Positions 15,086 through 24,088 of a stretch of DNA of 51,998 nucleotides are shown here, one piece after another. The translations under genes were made by a program, and so were the position numbers. This stretch comes from Rhodospirillales bacterium (GTDB lineage Bacteria; Pseudomonadota; Alphaproteobacteria; Reyranellales; Reyranellaceae). Position 1 is the first letter of the stretch. Every line of letters begins with the position of its first letter. The stretch lies in the NCBI GenBank assembly GCA_947466085.1, contig CANIEC010000014.1:1-51998 (forward strand). Direction: 5' to 3'. The notes beneath the pieces were generated by a model. That model ran no database searches, had not been told where the DNA came from, and saw nothing but the letters and a program-made list of their open reading frames with translations.

Positions 15086-16030
15086 ATGCCGAACGATCGC
15101 GTGACCACGGCCTATCTCGCTGCCGAAGGATTCGAGAGCCAGCTGCGCGAGGAACTCGCGCGGGCCGGTGTCACGGTGCGGGCCGAACATGGCCGCCTGC
15201 TGTTGTCCGATGCGCCGGTGTACGACGCGTCCTGGGCGGCCAACATCTGGCGCGAGTGCGTCGAACTGCCGGTGGCGTCAATTGGCACGGCGGCGAAGGC
15301 GTTGCGCGACATCCAGCGCAACTGGGCGATGTACGCACCGGTGCATCATCGCCGCGCCGCGCTCATCCAGGAAAGGCTGCCGCACGTCTCGGCCAAGCCG
15401 GTGGTCTTTCCGACGGCCGCGCCGGCCGCGCCGCTGGGATCGTGGACCCTGCTCGCGCCCGACCGGATGCTCGCGGCTGCATCCTGCAGTTCGCCTTTTC
15501 CCAACGGCGAGGTGGAACTCGTCGAGGACAAGATTGGGCCGCCCAGCCGCGCCTATCTGAAACTCTGGGAAGCACTGGTCCGCCTGCGCCGCTGGCCGCA
15601 GCCTGGTGAACGCTGCCTCGACCTCGGGGCCTGTCCGGGCGGCTGGACCTGGGTGCTGGCGCGGCTCGGCGCCAACGTGGTCGCCGTCGACAAGGCGCCG
15701 CTCGATCCCAAAGTGGCGGCAATGCCGGGCGTCGAATGGCGGGGCGAGAGCGCGTTCGGACTCGATCCCGCCAGCGTTGGCCCCGTCGACTGGCTGTTCT
15801 CCGACGTGATCTGCTACCCGGCGCGGCTGCTTCGATTGGTAGAGCGCTGGCGGGCGACCGGCCTGGTCCGGAACTTCGTCTGCACGATCAAGTTCCAGGG
15901 CGAGACCGATCATGAAACCGCCAGGGCCTTTGCCGCCATTCCGGACGCGACGGTCCTGCACCTCCATAACAACAAGCACGAACTCACGTTCCTGCTGCCA
16001 TTCCGGCCGTCCGATTCCCTACCGGGATAG
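15086..16030 (+). CDS. RlmM-like rRNA 2'-O-ribose methyltransferase
   Basis: Protein of 314 aa. A THUMP-like N-terminal part (TAYLAAEGFESQLREELARA) is followed by an RrmJ/FtsJ-type Rossmann fold. Motif I is CLDLGACPGGWTWVL and the next strand is NVVAVDKAPL. The K-D-K-E catalytic tetrad can be followed through DWLFSDVI, CTIKF and HELTFLL. In E. coli RlmM methylates C2498 of 23S rRNA; this protein is shorter, so the exact target is inferred. ATG 15086 follows a noncoding AT-rich patch. It overlaps the convergent LysR gene by 12 nt. Confidence 0.8.
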   Translation: MPNDRVTTAYLAAEGFESQLREELARAGVTVRAEHGRLLLSDAPVYDASWAANIWRECVELPVASIGTAAKALRDIQRNWAMYAPVHHRRAALIQERLPHVSAKPVVFPTAAPAAPLGSWTLLAPDRMLAAASCSSPFPNGEVELVEDKIGPPSRAYLKLWEALVRLRRWPQPGERCLDLGACPGGWTWVLARLGANVVAVDKAPLDPKVAAMPGVEWRGESAFGLDPASVGPVDWLFSDVICYPARLLRLVERWRATGLVRNFVCTIKFQGETDHETARAFAAIPDATVLHLHNNKHELTFLLPFRPSDSLPG

Positions 16031-16906
16031 TCCCCGGCTGCGCAGGTCGCGCACGGTGTGGTCGACGAAAGCACGGATCTTCGGCGCGAGAAGGCGGTTG
16101 GTCGGGTAGACGGCATAGATGCCGCCGGACGGAGTCTCGTGGCTGGCCAGGACCCGGGCTACGAGGCCGGCGGCCAGCGCGTCGGCGATCAGCCAGTCCG
16201 GAACCGCTGCGAGGCCCAGGCCCGAGAGCGCCGCCGCGCGCAAGGACTCGGAACTGTTGACGAGAAGACGGGGCTGGACCGCGATGGGCTCCTTTCCGAT
16301 GCGCCAGGTGTCGCGCCAGGCGAGCGGAGCGAAGCCGATCAGCCGGTGGCCGAGGATGTCGCGCGGCGTGCGGGGCGTGCCGTGGTGCGCGAGATAGCCT
16401 GGCGTGGCGACGATGACGACGCGCGACGTGGCGATGCGGCGCACGACCAGGCTGGGTTCGGGCTTCTCCACGATGCGGATCGCGAGGTCTATGCCTTCCT
16501 CGACCAGTCGCAGCGCAGCGCTTCCGGCGATCAGCTCGACGTCGATGGTCGGATAGGCGGCGAGGAACGCGGGCAGGCCGGGCACGATGTAGCGCTCGGC
16601 GAACCCATCGGGGGCGGCGATGCGAAGCCTTCCGGCAGGCTCCTTCTGGGTGGCCTGGGCCTCGCTGCGCGCCAATGCGAGATCGTCGAGCAGCCGCCGG
16701 CAGTGACGGTAGAAGGCGGTGCCAGCCTCGGTGGGGCGTACGCGGCGCGTGGTGCGGTCGAGCAGGCGCACGCCCATGCGCTCCTCGAGCGCCCGCACCG
16801 TCTCGCTGACCGACGACTTGGCGCTCTGGAGGGCCTGGGCGGCGGCGGTGAAGCTACCGGTCTCCACCACCCGGGCAAAGGCTTCTATGCCGGTGAAGGC
16901 TTCCAT
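16019..16906 (-). CDS. LysR family transcriptional regulator (CrgA-like)
   Basis: Protein of 295 aa. The N-terminal winged helix-turn-helix is FARVVETGSFTAAAQALQ ... LEERMGVRLLDRTTRRV (residues about 8-56). A periplasmic-binding-like effector domain follows, with the RRIATSRVVIVATPGYL pattern of the CrgA subgroup. It is divergent from a small cupin gene. A palindrome of 10-bp arms lies only 6 bp before its own start codon, so it probably represses itself and controls the cupin. The effector is unknown. Confidence 0.92.
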   Translation of the reverse strand: MEAFTGIEAFARVVETGSFTAAAQALQSAKSSVSETVRALEERMGVRLLDRTTRRVRPTEAGTAFYRHCRRLLDDLALARSEAQATQKEPAGRLRIAAPDGFAERYIVPGLPAFLAAYPTIDVELIAGSAALRLVEEGIDLAIRIVEKPEPSLVVRRIATSRVVIVATPGYLAHHGTPRTPRDILGHRLIGFAPLAWRDTWRIGKEPIAVQPRLLVNSSESLRAAALSGLGLAAVPDWLIADALAAGLVARVLASHETPSGGIYAVYPTNRLLAPKIRAFVDHTVRDLRSRGLSR

Positions 16907-16911
16907 GCGCC

Positions 16912-16933
16912 ATTGTTCGCCAGGGCGAACAAT
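16912..16933. promoter_or_regulatory. Perfect 10+2+10 palindrome, likely LysR operator
   Basis: The left arm ATTGTTCGCC (16912-16921) and right arm GGCGAACAAT (16924-16933) are exact reverse complements around a 2-nt AG centre. It contains T-N11-A spacing compatible with LysR boxes. It lies in the 102-bp divergent region between the LysR gene (ATG at 16906) and the cupin gene (ATG at 17009). Use as the regulator's binding site is inference from symmetry and location. Confidence 0.75.
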
Positions 16934-17008
16934 CTGTCCAGAACCACCGTCTGCCATCACGGCCGGCGCGCGGCTAGCTGGTGTCTCGTCGATACAAGGG
17001 AGCAAACG

Positions 17009-17422
17009 ATGAGCGAGACACTGGATGTTCTGGGCGCGCCGATGATCGTCAAGGCCGATGGGGACACGATGGCGGCCTTCGTCGCCGACCACCCGATCCC
17101 GCCGGGCTATTTCGTACCGCCCCATCGCCATGACGCCGACGACGAGATGCTGCTGGTTGTCGAGGGTGAGCTGACGCTGATCAATGAGAGTGGCGAACGC
17201 AAGGTGCGGGCTGGTTCGAGCGCGACCTTCAGGCGCGGCGACCTGCATGGGTTTCGCAACGATACCGCGGACACGGTGCGGCTGCTCGTCGTCGCCACGC
17301 CCGGCCTGCAGGCGGCCGAGATGTTCCGCCACTTCGATCGGGCGACGCGGGAGTCGGGGCAACCCCTCGCGCCGCCGCAGATCGCGGCGATTGCCGGCGA
17401 GTACGGCGTCCAATTCGGCTAG
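17009..17422 (+). CDS. Small single-domain cupin protein
   Basis: Protein of 137 aa with a conserved cupin barrel. The metal motif is PPHRHDADDEMLLVVEGEL (HxH and a following Glu), and motif 2 is FRRGDLHGFRN. Such cupins serve as small dioxygenases, isomerases or ligand-binding proteins. The start is supported by AAGGGAG 9 nt upstream. It is divergent from a LysR regulator with an operator palindrome between them, so it is probably the regulator's target. Its stop codon shares the CTAG tetranucleotide with the convergent second LysR gene. Confidence 0.85.
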   Translation: MSETLDVLGAPMIVKADGDTMAAFVADHPIPPGYFVPPHRHDADDEMLLVVEGELTLINESGERKVRAGSSATFRRGDLHGFRNDTADTVRLLVVATPGLQAAEMFRHFDRATRESGQPLAPPQIAAIAGEYGVQFG

Positions 17423-18333
17423 CGCCGGGGCAGTGTCCGCAGGAAGGCGGTAATGTGCGCGCGGAAGCTGTCGATGAAGTCGCGCGCCACCGGAGGCAGC
17501 GTGCCCTGCGCGGCGTGGAGGGCGGCGAACTCGAAGTGGATGCGCGGCTCGAACGGCCGCACGACGATGCCGCGGGTCGCGTACTCGGTCGCGGTGAAGG
17601 GATCGCACAGCGTGACGCCCGCCCCGGAGCCGGCGAGCGAGCAGGCGATCTCCGACAGCGGCGTCTCGATGCGCATGACTCGCCTCACGCCATGGTCGGC
17701 AAACACGCGGTCGATGCGGAAGCGCGACAGCGAAGAGTGCCCCAGTGAAATGAAGCTCTCGCCCTCGAAGTCGGCCGGCCGCAGCCGCTTCTTGCGGGCG
17801 AGCGGATGGTGCTGCGGCAGCACCGCCATGTAGGGCGCGGGCGGCATGCGTTCCAGCCGCACGGCCGCGTGCTCGATCGAGCCTTCGGCGAATCCCAGGT
17901 CGCTCTGGCCCTGGGCGACGGAAGTGACGACGGCGTGCGAAACCAGACCCGAGAGGACGAGATCGAGCTTGGGCCGCTCGACCAGGTAGCTTCCCGCGAA
18001 GCGCGGCAGGAAACCGTTGGCCAGCGCGGGCAGGGCGGCGATCCGCAGGAAGCCTGCCCGGCGCGTGCGCAGCTCGGTGGCCATCTGCGAGATGCGTTCC
18101 AGCCCGACGAAGGCCCGCTCGACTTCGGCGTAGAGGGACAGCGCCTCGCTGGTGGGCACCAGTCCCGTACCGCGGCGCTCGAACAGGATGAGGCCGAGCT
18201 GCTGTTGCAGGTCCCGGATCATGCGGCTGACGGCGGGCTGGGTGACGTTGATCAGATTGGCGGCCATGCCGACGCCGCCCGTCAGCACCACGGCACGGAA
18301 AGCCTCGATCTGACGCGGGTTCAGGCTGCGCAT
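17419..18333 (-). CDS. LysR family transcriptional regulator of the divergent ABC/oxidase operon
   Basis: Protein of 304 aa. The N-terminal helix-turn-helix (IEAFRAVVLTGGVGMAANLI, then QPAVSRMIRDLQQQLGLILF) is followed by a LysR substrate-binding domain of the NocR/OccR-like subgroup, with the end LDLVLSGLVSHAVVTSVAQG. Relatives often respond to opines or amino acids such as octopine, nopaline or arginine, which suits the divergent operon starting at 18440. Control of that operon is inferred from the 106-bp divergent arrangement; no clear operator palindrome was found between them. Confidence 0.9.
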   Translation of the reverse strand: MRSLNPRQIEAFRAVVLTGGVGMAANLINVTQPAVSRMIRDLQQQLGLILFERRGTGLVPTSEALSLYAEVERAFVGLERISQMATELRTRRAGFLRIAALPALANGFLPRFAGSYLVERPKLDLVLSGLVSHAVVTSVAQGQSDLGFAEGSIEHAAVRLERMPPAPYMAVLPQHHPLARKKRLRPADFEGESFISLGHSSLSRFRIDRVFADHGVRRVMRIETPLSEIACSLAGSGAGVTLCDPFTATEYATRGIVVRPFEPRIHFEFAALHAAQGTLPPVARDFIDSFRAHITAFLRTLPRR

Positions 18334-18439
18334 CGGCTTTCATAACATTCCGGCATACACCTTGACGACAAAATGGATTTGACGCCGTGCGGCTCGATAT
18401 AAAACACTGCCCTCGGGGAACTCACGAACGGAGGGGACA

Positions 18440-19477
18440 ATGACCCGTTTGGCAGGCTTCGGCGCTATCGCGGCTATGGCTTTGTTGGCGGGCGCGCTGC
18501 CCGCGGAGGCGCAGCAGAAGACTCTCACCGTCGCGGCCTATGGCGGCGTGTGGGACAGCCATCTGCGCAAGGAGGTCTTCCCCGAATTCGAGAAGAAGCA
18601 CGGGGTGAAGGTCGAATACGTCGCCGGCAACTCCACCGACACGCTGGCGAAGCTGCAGGCCCAGAAGGGCAACCAGGTGATCGACGTCGCCATCATGGAC
18701 GACGGCGTGATGTACCAGGCGATCCAGCTCGGTTTCTGCGCGCCGATCCAGGGGATGGACAAGAGCGAGCTCTATCCGGCGGCGCTGTTCAAGGACGACA
18801 AGGCCGTCGCCGTCGGCCAGACCGGCACAGGCTTCATGGTCAACACTAAGGTCTTCAAGGAGAAGGGCTGGCCGATCCCGACGTCGTGGAACGACCTGAA
18901 GGACCCGAAGTTCAAGAAGCAGCTGGTGATCCCGCCGATCAACAATACCTATGGCCTCTACACACTCATGATGTTCGCCCGCATGAACGGCGGCGGCGAG
19001 AAGAACATCGAGCCGGGCTTCAAGGTGATGAAGGCCGACATCAACCCCAACGTGCTGGTCTACGAACCCTCGCCGGGCAAGATGACCGAACTGTTCCAGT
19101 CGGGACAGGCCAACATCGCCGTGTGGGGCACCGGCCGCGTGCAGGCCTTCGCCAACACCGGCTTCCCGGTCGACTTCATCTATCCCAAGGAAGGCGCGCC
19201 CATCCTGCTCGCCTCGGCCTGCCCGGTCGCCAAGGCCTCGGTCAATCCGCTGGCCCACGAGATGATCAAGCTGCTGGTGTCGGCGCCGGTCCAGACCGGC
19301 ATGGCGAAGGCAATGGGCAACGGGCCGGTCAACACCAAGGTCGACGTCAACATGCCGGAGCTCAAGATGGCGCCGGTCGGCGAGCGCGCGAAGCTGATCA
19401 TCGCGCCGGACTGGGACGCCATCAACGCCTCGCGCGACGACTGGACCAAGCGCTGGAACCGCGAGGTCGAGCGCTGA
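18440..19477 (+). CDS. ABC transporter substrate-binding protein, spermidine/putrescine type
   Basis: Periplasmic receptor of 345 aa. A signal peptide (GAIAAMALLAGALPAEAQQ) is followed by the opening LTVAAYGGVWDSHLRKEVFPEFEKKHG. Further features are an internal QTGTGFMVNTKVF block and a SPGKMTELFQSGQANIAVWG block typical of PotD-like (SBP_bac_6/8) receptors. GGAGGGG precedes the ATG. It is the first gene of the long operon that encodes its own ATPase, two permeases and FAD oxidases. The ligand is probably a cationic or N-substituted small molecule; its exact nature is unknown. Confidence 0.9.
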   Translation: MTRLAGFGAIAAMALLAGALPAEAQQKTLTVAAYGGVWDSHLRKEVFPEFEKKHGVKVEYVAGNSTDTLAKLQAQKGNQVIDVAIMDDGVMYQAIQLGFCAPIQGMDKSELYPAALFKDDKAVAVGQTGTGFMVNTKVFKEKGWPIPTSWNDLKDPKFKKQLVIPPINNTYGLYTLMMFARMNGGGEKNIEPGFKVMKADINPNVLVYEPSPGKMTELFQSGQANIAVWGTGRVQAFANTGFPVDFIYPKEGAPILLASACPVAKASVNPLAHEMIKLLVSAPVQTGMAKAMGNGPVNTKVDVNMPELKMAPVGERAKLIIAPDWDAINASRDDWTKRWNREVER

Positions 19478-19492
19478 GCCAATAGGTCCATC

Positions 19493-20119
19493 GTGCATCA
19501 TCCCGTCTATGTGTTTCGCCACGGCGAGACCGTCTGGAATGCCGAGAAGCGGGCGCAGGGCTTTCTCGACTCGCCGCTGACCGAGACGGGACGGGCGCAG
19601 GCGCGCGCCATGGGGCGGGCGCTGGCGCATGAGCTGCGGCAGGTCGGTCACGCCCCAGCGGACGTCGTGGTTCGGGCGAGCCCGCTCGGCCGCGTCCGTG
19701 AGACCCTGGCTCTCGCAGCACAGGAGGCCGGCCTGACGCATCACGAAGGGTCGTTCGACGATCGCCTGCGCGAGATGAGCTGGGGCGAATGGGACGGGCT
19801 GACCGGCCCGGAGATCGAGGCGCGCTGGCCGGGAGCGATGGCGGCGCGGCGGCTCGATCGCTGGACCTACGAGCCGCCGGGCGGCGAGAACTACATCGCG
19901 GCCACCGCGCGCGCCCGGGCGGCCCTCGACGATATTGCCGCCCTCGCCATGGAGCGTCCGGTTGCCGTGTTCGCCCATGGCGGCATCGGGCGTGTGTTGC
20001 GCGGCCTCTTCCTGCGCGTGCCCGAGGCCGAGATCCTCGACATGGACCAGCCGCAGGACGCGTTCTATCGGCTGCACCGCGACGCCGCGGCACGCATCGT
20101 CTCGCACGGTGCGGACTAG
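19493..20119 (+). CDS. Histidine phosphatase family protein
   Basis: Protein of 208 aa. The catalytic RHG motif is at 9-11 (VFRHGETVWNAEKRAQG), the SPLGRVRETL loop and EMSWGEWDGLTGPEI follow, and the second His is in VFAHGGIGRVLRG. This matches the phosphoglycerate mutase-like phosphatase clade. The start codon is GTG, 15 nt after the receptor stop. The next gene begins at the base directly after its TAG. A phosphatase between a receptor and its ATPase is unusual. It may process a phosphorylated substrate or intermediate, or may simply have been inserted. Confidence 0.88.
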   Translation: MHHPVYVFRHGETVWNAEKRAQGFLDSPLTETGRAQARAMGRALAHELRQVGHAPADVVVRASPLGRVRETLALAAQEAGLTHHEGSFDDRLREMSWGEWDGLTGPEIEARWPGAMAARRLDRWTYEPPGGENYIAATARARAALDDIAALAMERPVAVFAHGGIGRVLRGLFLRVPEAEILDMDQPQDAFYRLHRDAAARIVSHGAD

Positions 20120-21046
20120 ATGGCCTTTCTCGAACTCGAAAGACTGACCAAGTCTTTCGGCGCGCACAACGCCGTCGACGGGCTGACGCTGGGCGTCGAG
20201 AAGGGCGAGTTCGTGGCGTTGCTGGGGCCCTCGGGCTGCGGCAAGACCACGACGTTGCAGATGATCGCCGGCTTCGTCGAGCCGACCTCCGGAGCGATCC
20301 GGCTGGGCGGCAAGGATCTGCTGGCGATCAAGCCGGCCAGACGCGGGCTCGGCATCGTCTTCCAGAGCTACGCGCTATTCCCGCACATGACCGTGGCGGA
20401 GAATGTCGGCTTCGGGCTGGAGATGCAGGGCGTCGCCGCCGCCGAACGCAGGACGAGAGTGGGCGAGACGCTGGAATTGGTCGGGCTGGGCGCCTTCACG
20501 ACGCGCTTCCCGCGCCAGATGTCAGGCGGGCAGCAGCAGCGCGTGGCGCTGGCCCGCGCCCTGGTCATCCGGCCGCAGATCCTGCTGCTCGACGAGCCGC
20601 TATCCAACCTCGATGCCAAGCTGCGCGAGGGCATGCAGATCGAGCTGCGGCAGATCCAGCGTACGGTCGGAACGACGACGATCCTGGTGACGCACGATCA
20701 GGCCGAGGCGATGGCGCTGTCGGACCGCATCGTGGTGATGAACCAGGGCAAGGCCGAGCAGATCGGCCCGCCGCACGAGGCCTACGAGCGGCCCGCGACG
20801 CCCTTCGTCGCCAACTTCCTGGGCAAGACCAACCTGGTGAACGGCGCCACCGTGCGGCCCGAGCGCATCTCCTTCGCAGCGTCCGGCCTCGCCGGCACGG
20901 TGCGCACGCGCATCTTCCAGGGCAACCACTGGCTCTATCAGGTCGACACCGCATCCAGCCTCGTGACGGTGATCCGCCAGAACACCGGCGAGGCGATGCC
21001 GGGCGAGGGCGATGCCGTGCATCTCGCCTGGGAAGGTCGCGCTTGA
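20120..21046 (+). CDS. ABC transporter ATPase, PotA-like
   Basis: Protein of 308 aa. Walker A is GPSGCGKT at 36-43, the Q loop is VFQSYALFP, the signature is MSGGQQQR, Walker B is ILLLDEP, and the switch His is in VTHDQAEA. A C-terminal TOBE-like region follows (from about 240, VRPERISFA). The LFPHMTVAENVGFGLEMQG pattern is typical of the spermidine/putrescine and iron group. It supplies energy to the two permeases downstream. Its TGA overlaps the next start (TTGA). Confidence 0.95.
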   Translation: MAFLELERLTKSFGAHNAVDGLTLGVEKGEFVALLGPSGCGKTTTLQMIAGFVEPTSGAIRLGGKDLLAIKPARRGLGIVFQSYALFPHMTVAENVGFGLEMQGVAAAERRTRVGETLELVGLGAFTTRFPRQMSGGQQQRVALARALVIRPQILLLDEPLSNLDAKLREGMQIELRQIQRTVGTTTILVTHDQAEAMALSDRIVVMNQGKAEQIGPPHEAYERPATPFVANFLGKTNLVNGATVRPERISFAASGLAGTVRTRIFQGNHWLYQVDTASSLVTVIRQNTGEAMPGEGDAVHLAWEGRA

Positions 21047-21894
21047 AGGCGGCGCCCTATCTCCTCTGCGTGCCGGCGCTGGTCCTGTTCGCCGGCGTCG
21101 TGATCGTGCCGCTCGCCATGACGGTGCTGCTCTCGTTCCACGACTGGGGGCAGTACAAGGGCATCGAGCCGGTCTTCATCCTGAAGAACTGGCAGGAAGT
21201 GCTGGGCGACTCCTACTTCCACGAGATGTTCGCGCGCACCTTCCGCATTGCCTTCTTCGTCACGCTGCTGGCGGCGCTGTTCGGCGCGCCGGAGGCCTAC
21301 ATCCTGAACCGCATGCGCAGCCCGTGGCGCGGGATTTTCCTGCTGGTGATCCTGGGCCCGCTGCTGATCTCGGTGGTCGCGCGCACGCTGGGCTGGGCGC
21401 TGCTGTTCGGCGGCAACTCCGGCCTGGTGAACAAGGCCTTGATGGGCATGGGCCTGATTTCGGCACCGCTGCCCTTCATGTTCACCGAAATCGGCGTCGT
21501 GGTCGCGCTGACGCACGTGCTGATGCCCTACATGGTGCTGGCCGTCTGGGCCTCGCTGCAGCGGCTCGACCCGCAGGTCGAGAACGCGGCAGTGGCGCTG
21601 GGGGCGGGGCCCTTCACCGTGCTGCGCCGCATCGTGTTGCCGCAGGTCATGCCGGGCATTCTGTCGGGCGCCGTGATCGTCTACGCGCTGGCCGCCAGCG
21701 CCTTCGCCACGCCCGCCATCATCGGCGGCCGCCGCCTCAAGGTCGCCTCGACCCTTGCCTATGACGAATTCCTGAACACACTCAACTGGCCGCTGGGGGC
21801 CGCCGTCGCGGTGCTGCTGCTGCTGGCGCTGATCGCGGTCATCTGGGGCGCCAACCGGCTGGTCGAGCGCCGCTACGCGCAGGTCTTTGCATGA
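21043..21894 (+). CDS. ABC transporter permease, PotB-like
   Basis: Protein of 283 aa with six predicted membrane spans. The EAA-type loop faces the ATPase (ENAAVALGAGPFTVLRRIVLPQVMPGI). The first residues (KAAPYLLCVPALVLFAGVVI) begin at a TTG codon whose last two bases belong to the previous TGA. No ATG or GTG in the same frame is close, so a TTG start is the best choice, though not certain. It forms the membrane pore with the next permease. Confidence 0.88.
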   Translation: MKAAPYLLCVPALVLFAGVVIVPLAMTVLLSFHDWGQYKGIEPVFILKNWQEVLGDSYFHEMFARTFRIAFFVTLLAALFGAPEAYILNRMRSPWRGIFLLVILGPLLISVVARTLGWALLFGGNSGLVNKALMGMGLISAPLPFMFTEIGVVVALTHVLMPYMVLAVWASLQRLDPQVENAAVALGAGPFTVLRRIVLPQVMPGILSGAVIVYALAASAFATPAIIGGRRLKVASTLAYDEFLNTLNWPLGAAVAVLLLLALIAVIWGANRLVERRYAQVFA

Positions 21895-22700
21895 GCCGCA
21901 ACGGACCGATCGCGCTCGCCTACCACGCGCTGTTCGTCACCTTCATGCTGGCGCCGATCCTGGTCGTCTGCTTCGTCGCCTTCACGCCCGAAGGCTACCT
22001 GTCGTTCCCCACCGACCGCTGGTCGCTGCGCTGGTTCTATGCCATCGCGCAGTATCCAGAGTTCATCTCGGCCTTCTGGCGCAGCCTGTGGCTGGGCGCG
22101 ATCTCCTCGGCGATTGCGGTAGGGATCTCGGTGCCGGCGGCGCTCGCGATCGCGCGCTATCGCTTTCCCGGCCGCGAGGCGATGACCGCGCTCTTCATGT
22201 CGCCGCTGATGATACCGCATCTCGTGCTGGGCATCGCATTTCTGCGCTTCTTCACCCAGATCGGCCTGGGCGGCACCTTCACCGGCCTCGTGCTCTCGCA
22301 CATCGTCGTGGTGATACCCTTCGCGCTCCGCCTGACGCTGGCCTCGGCGGTCGGTCTCGACCGCTCGATCGAGCATGCCGCCGTGTCGCTCGGCGCCAGC
22401 GAGAGCGTGGTGCTCCGGCGCATCACCCTGCCGCTGGTCCTGCCCGGGCTGGTCAGCGGCTGGGCGCTGGCCTTCATCAATTCGTTCGACGAGGTGACGA
22501 TGACCGTGTTCATCGCGGCGCCAGGCACCGAGACGCTGCCGGTCCGCATGTTCCTCTACATCCAGGACAATATCGATCCGCTGGTGACATCGGTGTCGGC
22601 CTGCGTGATCGCCATCACCGTCGCGGCGCTACTGGTGCTCGATCGCGCCTTCGGCCTCGAACGCCTGCTCGTGGGAAGGAGTGCCGGCCATGGCCGGTGA
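21891..22700 (+). CDS. ABC transporter permease, PotC-like
   Basis: Protein of 269 aa with six spans. The EAA loop is EHAAVSLGASESVVLRRITL, and the segment INSFDEVTMTVFIAAPGTET is a signature of PotC-like permeases. It starts with an ATGA overlap at the end of the first permease. Its end overlaps the start of the following FAD oxidase gene by 11 bases, binding transport and catabolism into one transcript. Confidence 0.92.
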   Translation: MSRNGPIALAYHALFVTFMLAPILVVCFVAFTPEGYLSFPTDRWSLRWFYAIAQYPEFISAFWRSLWLGAISSAIAVGISVPAALAIARYRFPGREAMTALFMSPLMIPHLVLGIAFLRFFTQIGLGGTFTGLVLSHIVVVIPFALRLTLASAVGLDRSIEHAAVSLGASESVVLRRITLPLVLPGLVSGWALAFINSFDEVTMTVFIAAPGTETLPVRMFLYIQDNIDPLVTSVSACVIAITVAALLVLDRAFGLERLLVGRSAGHGR

Positions 22701-23814
22701 TGAGTTCGACGTCGCCGTGGTGGGTGGCGGCCTGGTCGGCGTCGCCACCGCCTGGGGCCTGTCCCGCGAGGGCTGCCGGGTCGTTATCCTCGACGAAGGC
22801 GACCGCGCGGTTCGTGCAAGCCGCGGGAACTTCGCGCTGGTCTGGGTGCAGAGCAAGGGGCTGGGCCTCGCCCCCTATGCCGGCTGGACGATCCGCTCGT
22901 CCAATGCCTGGCGCGGCTTCTCCGATCTCCTGAAGCAGGAGACCGGTCTCGACGTCTCGTTCCAGCGGCCCGGCGGGTTCCATCTCTGCCTGTCGGAGAA
23001 GGAGCTGGAGGCGCGCGCCAACGTGCTGAAGCGCCTGCACAACCAGCCCGGCATCGTCGACTACAAGACCGAGATTCTGACCCATGATCAGGTCAAGGCG
23101 ATGCTGCCCGACATCGGGCCCGAGGTCGTGGGCGGCAGCTTCTGTCCGCTCGACGGCCACGTGAATTCGCTGCGCCTGTTCCGCACCCTGCATGCCGCCC
23201 TCAACGCGCGGGGTGTGACCTACCTGCCGAGCCATCGCGTCGAGACGATCACCAAAGAGGCGGGCGAGTTCAGGCTGGCAACGCCCCACGGCGAGATTCG
23301 CGCCGCCAAGGTCGCGCTGGCGGCCGGAAACGCCAACATGCGGCTGGCACCGATGGTCGGGCTCGAGGCGCCGATGCGTCCCGAGCGCGGGCAGATCGTC
23401 GTCACCGAACGGCTGCGGCCCTTCCTGAACCACCCCGTCGTCACCCTGCGCCAGACCGACGAGGGCACTGTGATGATCGGCGATTCGAAGGAAGAGAGCG
23501 TCGATCCCAGCGGCCTGACGATCGGCGTCAGCGCCACCGAGGCCGAACGCGCGGTGCGCCAGTTCCCGCTGCTGGCCAACGTCAACGTGGTGCGCACCTG
23601 GAGCGCCATTCGCGTCATGACCCAAGACGGCTTCCCCATCTACGACGAGTCGCAGACCCATCCCGGCGCCTTTACCGTCTGCTGCCATTCCGGCGTGACG
23701 CTGGCGGCCAACCACGCCCTCACCATCGCGCCGATGATCGCCCGCGGTGCGCTCGATGCCTCGCTCGTTGCCCCGTTCAGTGCCCGGAGGTTCCATGTTC
23801 AAGAGGCTGGCTGA
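22690..23814 (+). CDS. FAD-dependent amine/amino acid oxidase (DAO family)
   Basis: Protein of 374 aa. The dinucleotide motif VAVVGGGLVGVATAWGL is followed by the DadA/glycine oxidase-like fold, ending with the HSGVTLAANHALTIAPMIA segment that holds the flavin. This is the D-amino acid, sarcosine or opine oxidase clade (PF01266). ATG 22690 is chosen over GTG 22681 because AAGGAG sits 8 nt upstream. With the two next genes it resembles opine oxidase or hydrogen cyanide synthase subunits. Oxidation of a secondary amine is the likely reaction. Confidence 0.87.
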   Translation: MAGDEFDVAVVGGGLVGVATAWGLSREGCRVVILDEGDRAVRASRGNFALVWVQSKGLGLAPYAGWTIRSSNAWRGFSDLLKQETGLDVSFQRPGGFHLCLSEKELEARANVLKRLHNQPGIVDYKTEILTHDQVKAMLPDIGPEVVGGSFCPLDGHVNSLRLFRTLHAALNARGVTYLPSHRVETITKEAGEFRLATPHGEIRAAKVALAAGNANMRLAPMVGLEAPMRPERGQIVVTERLRPFLNHPVVTLRQTDEGTVMIGDSKEESVDPSGLTIGVSATEAERAVRQFPLLANVNVVRTWSAIRVMTQDGFPIYDESQTHPGAFTVCCHSGVTLAANHALTIAPMIARGALDASLVAPFSARRFHVQEAG

Positions 23815-24088
23815 CAGCAGCCCCGCCATTGCGATCACCGTCGACGGCAAGCAGGTGACCGCCCGAGCCGGCGACACGGTGGCCGCCGCGCTGCTCGCTG
23901 CCGGCATCGACCATTGCCGCACCACGCCCGTCACCGGCGCGCCGCGCGCCCCCTATTGCCTGATGGGCGTGTGCTTCGACTGCCTCGTCACGGTGGACGG
24001 CGTCGGCAGCCGCCAGGGCTGCCTGATCCCGGTGCGCGAGGGCATGAAAGTCGAGACCCAGCTCGGCCGCCGGGAGGCCGGACGATGA
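23795..24088 (+). CDS. Small 2Fe-2S protein (HcnA/SoxA N-terminus-like)
   Basis: Protein of 97 aa. Its four cluster ligands are C55, C60, C63 and C76 (C-x4-C-x2-C-x12-C) in YCLMGVCFDC and RQGC. The first part (ITVDGKQVTARAGDTVAAAL) matches the ferredoxin-like domain at the N-terminus of sarcosine oxidase alpha and the small subunit of opine oxidases. GGAGG precedes the ATG, which lies inside the end of the previous oxidase gene. It probably passes electrons between the flavins of the complex. Confidence 0.87.
   Translation: MFKRLADSSPAIAITVDGKQVTARAGDTVAAALLAAGIDHCRTTPVTGAPRAPYCLMGVCFDCLVTVDGVGSRQGCLIPVREGMKVETQLGRREAGR

Noticed and set aside
18362-18403. Sigma-70 promoter with TTGACG and TATAAA before the ABC operon
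   Set aside because: The candidate boxes are 13 or 30 bp apart, which does not fit the needed 16-18 bp spacing.
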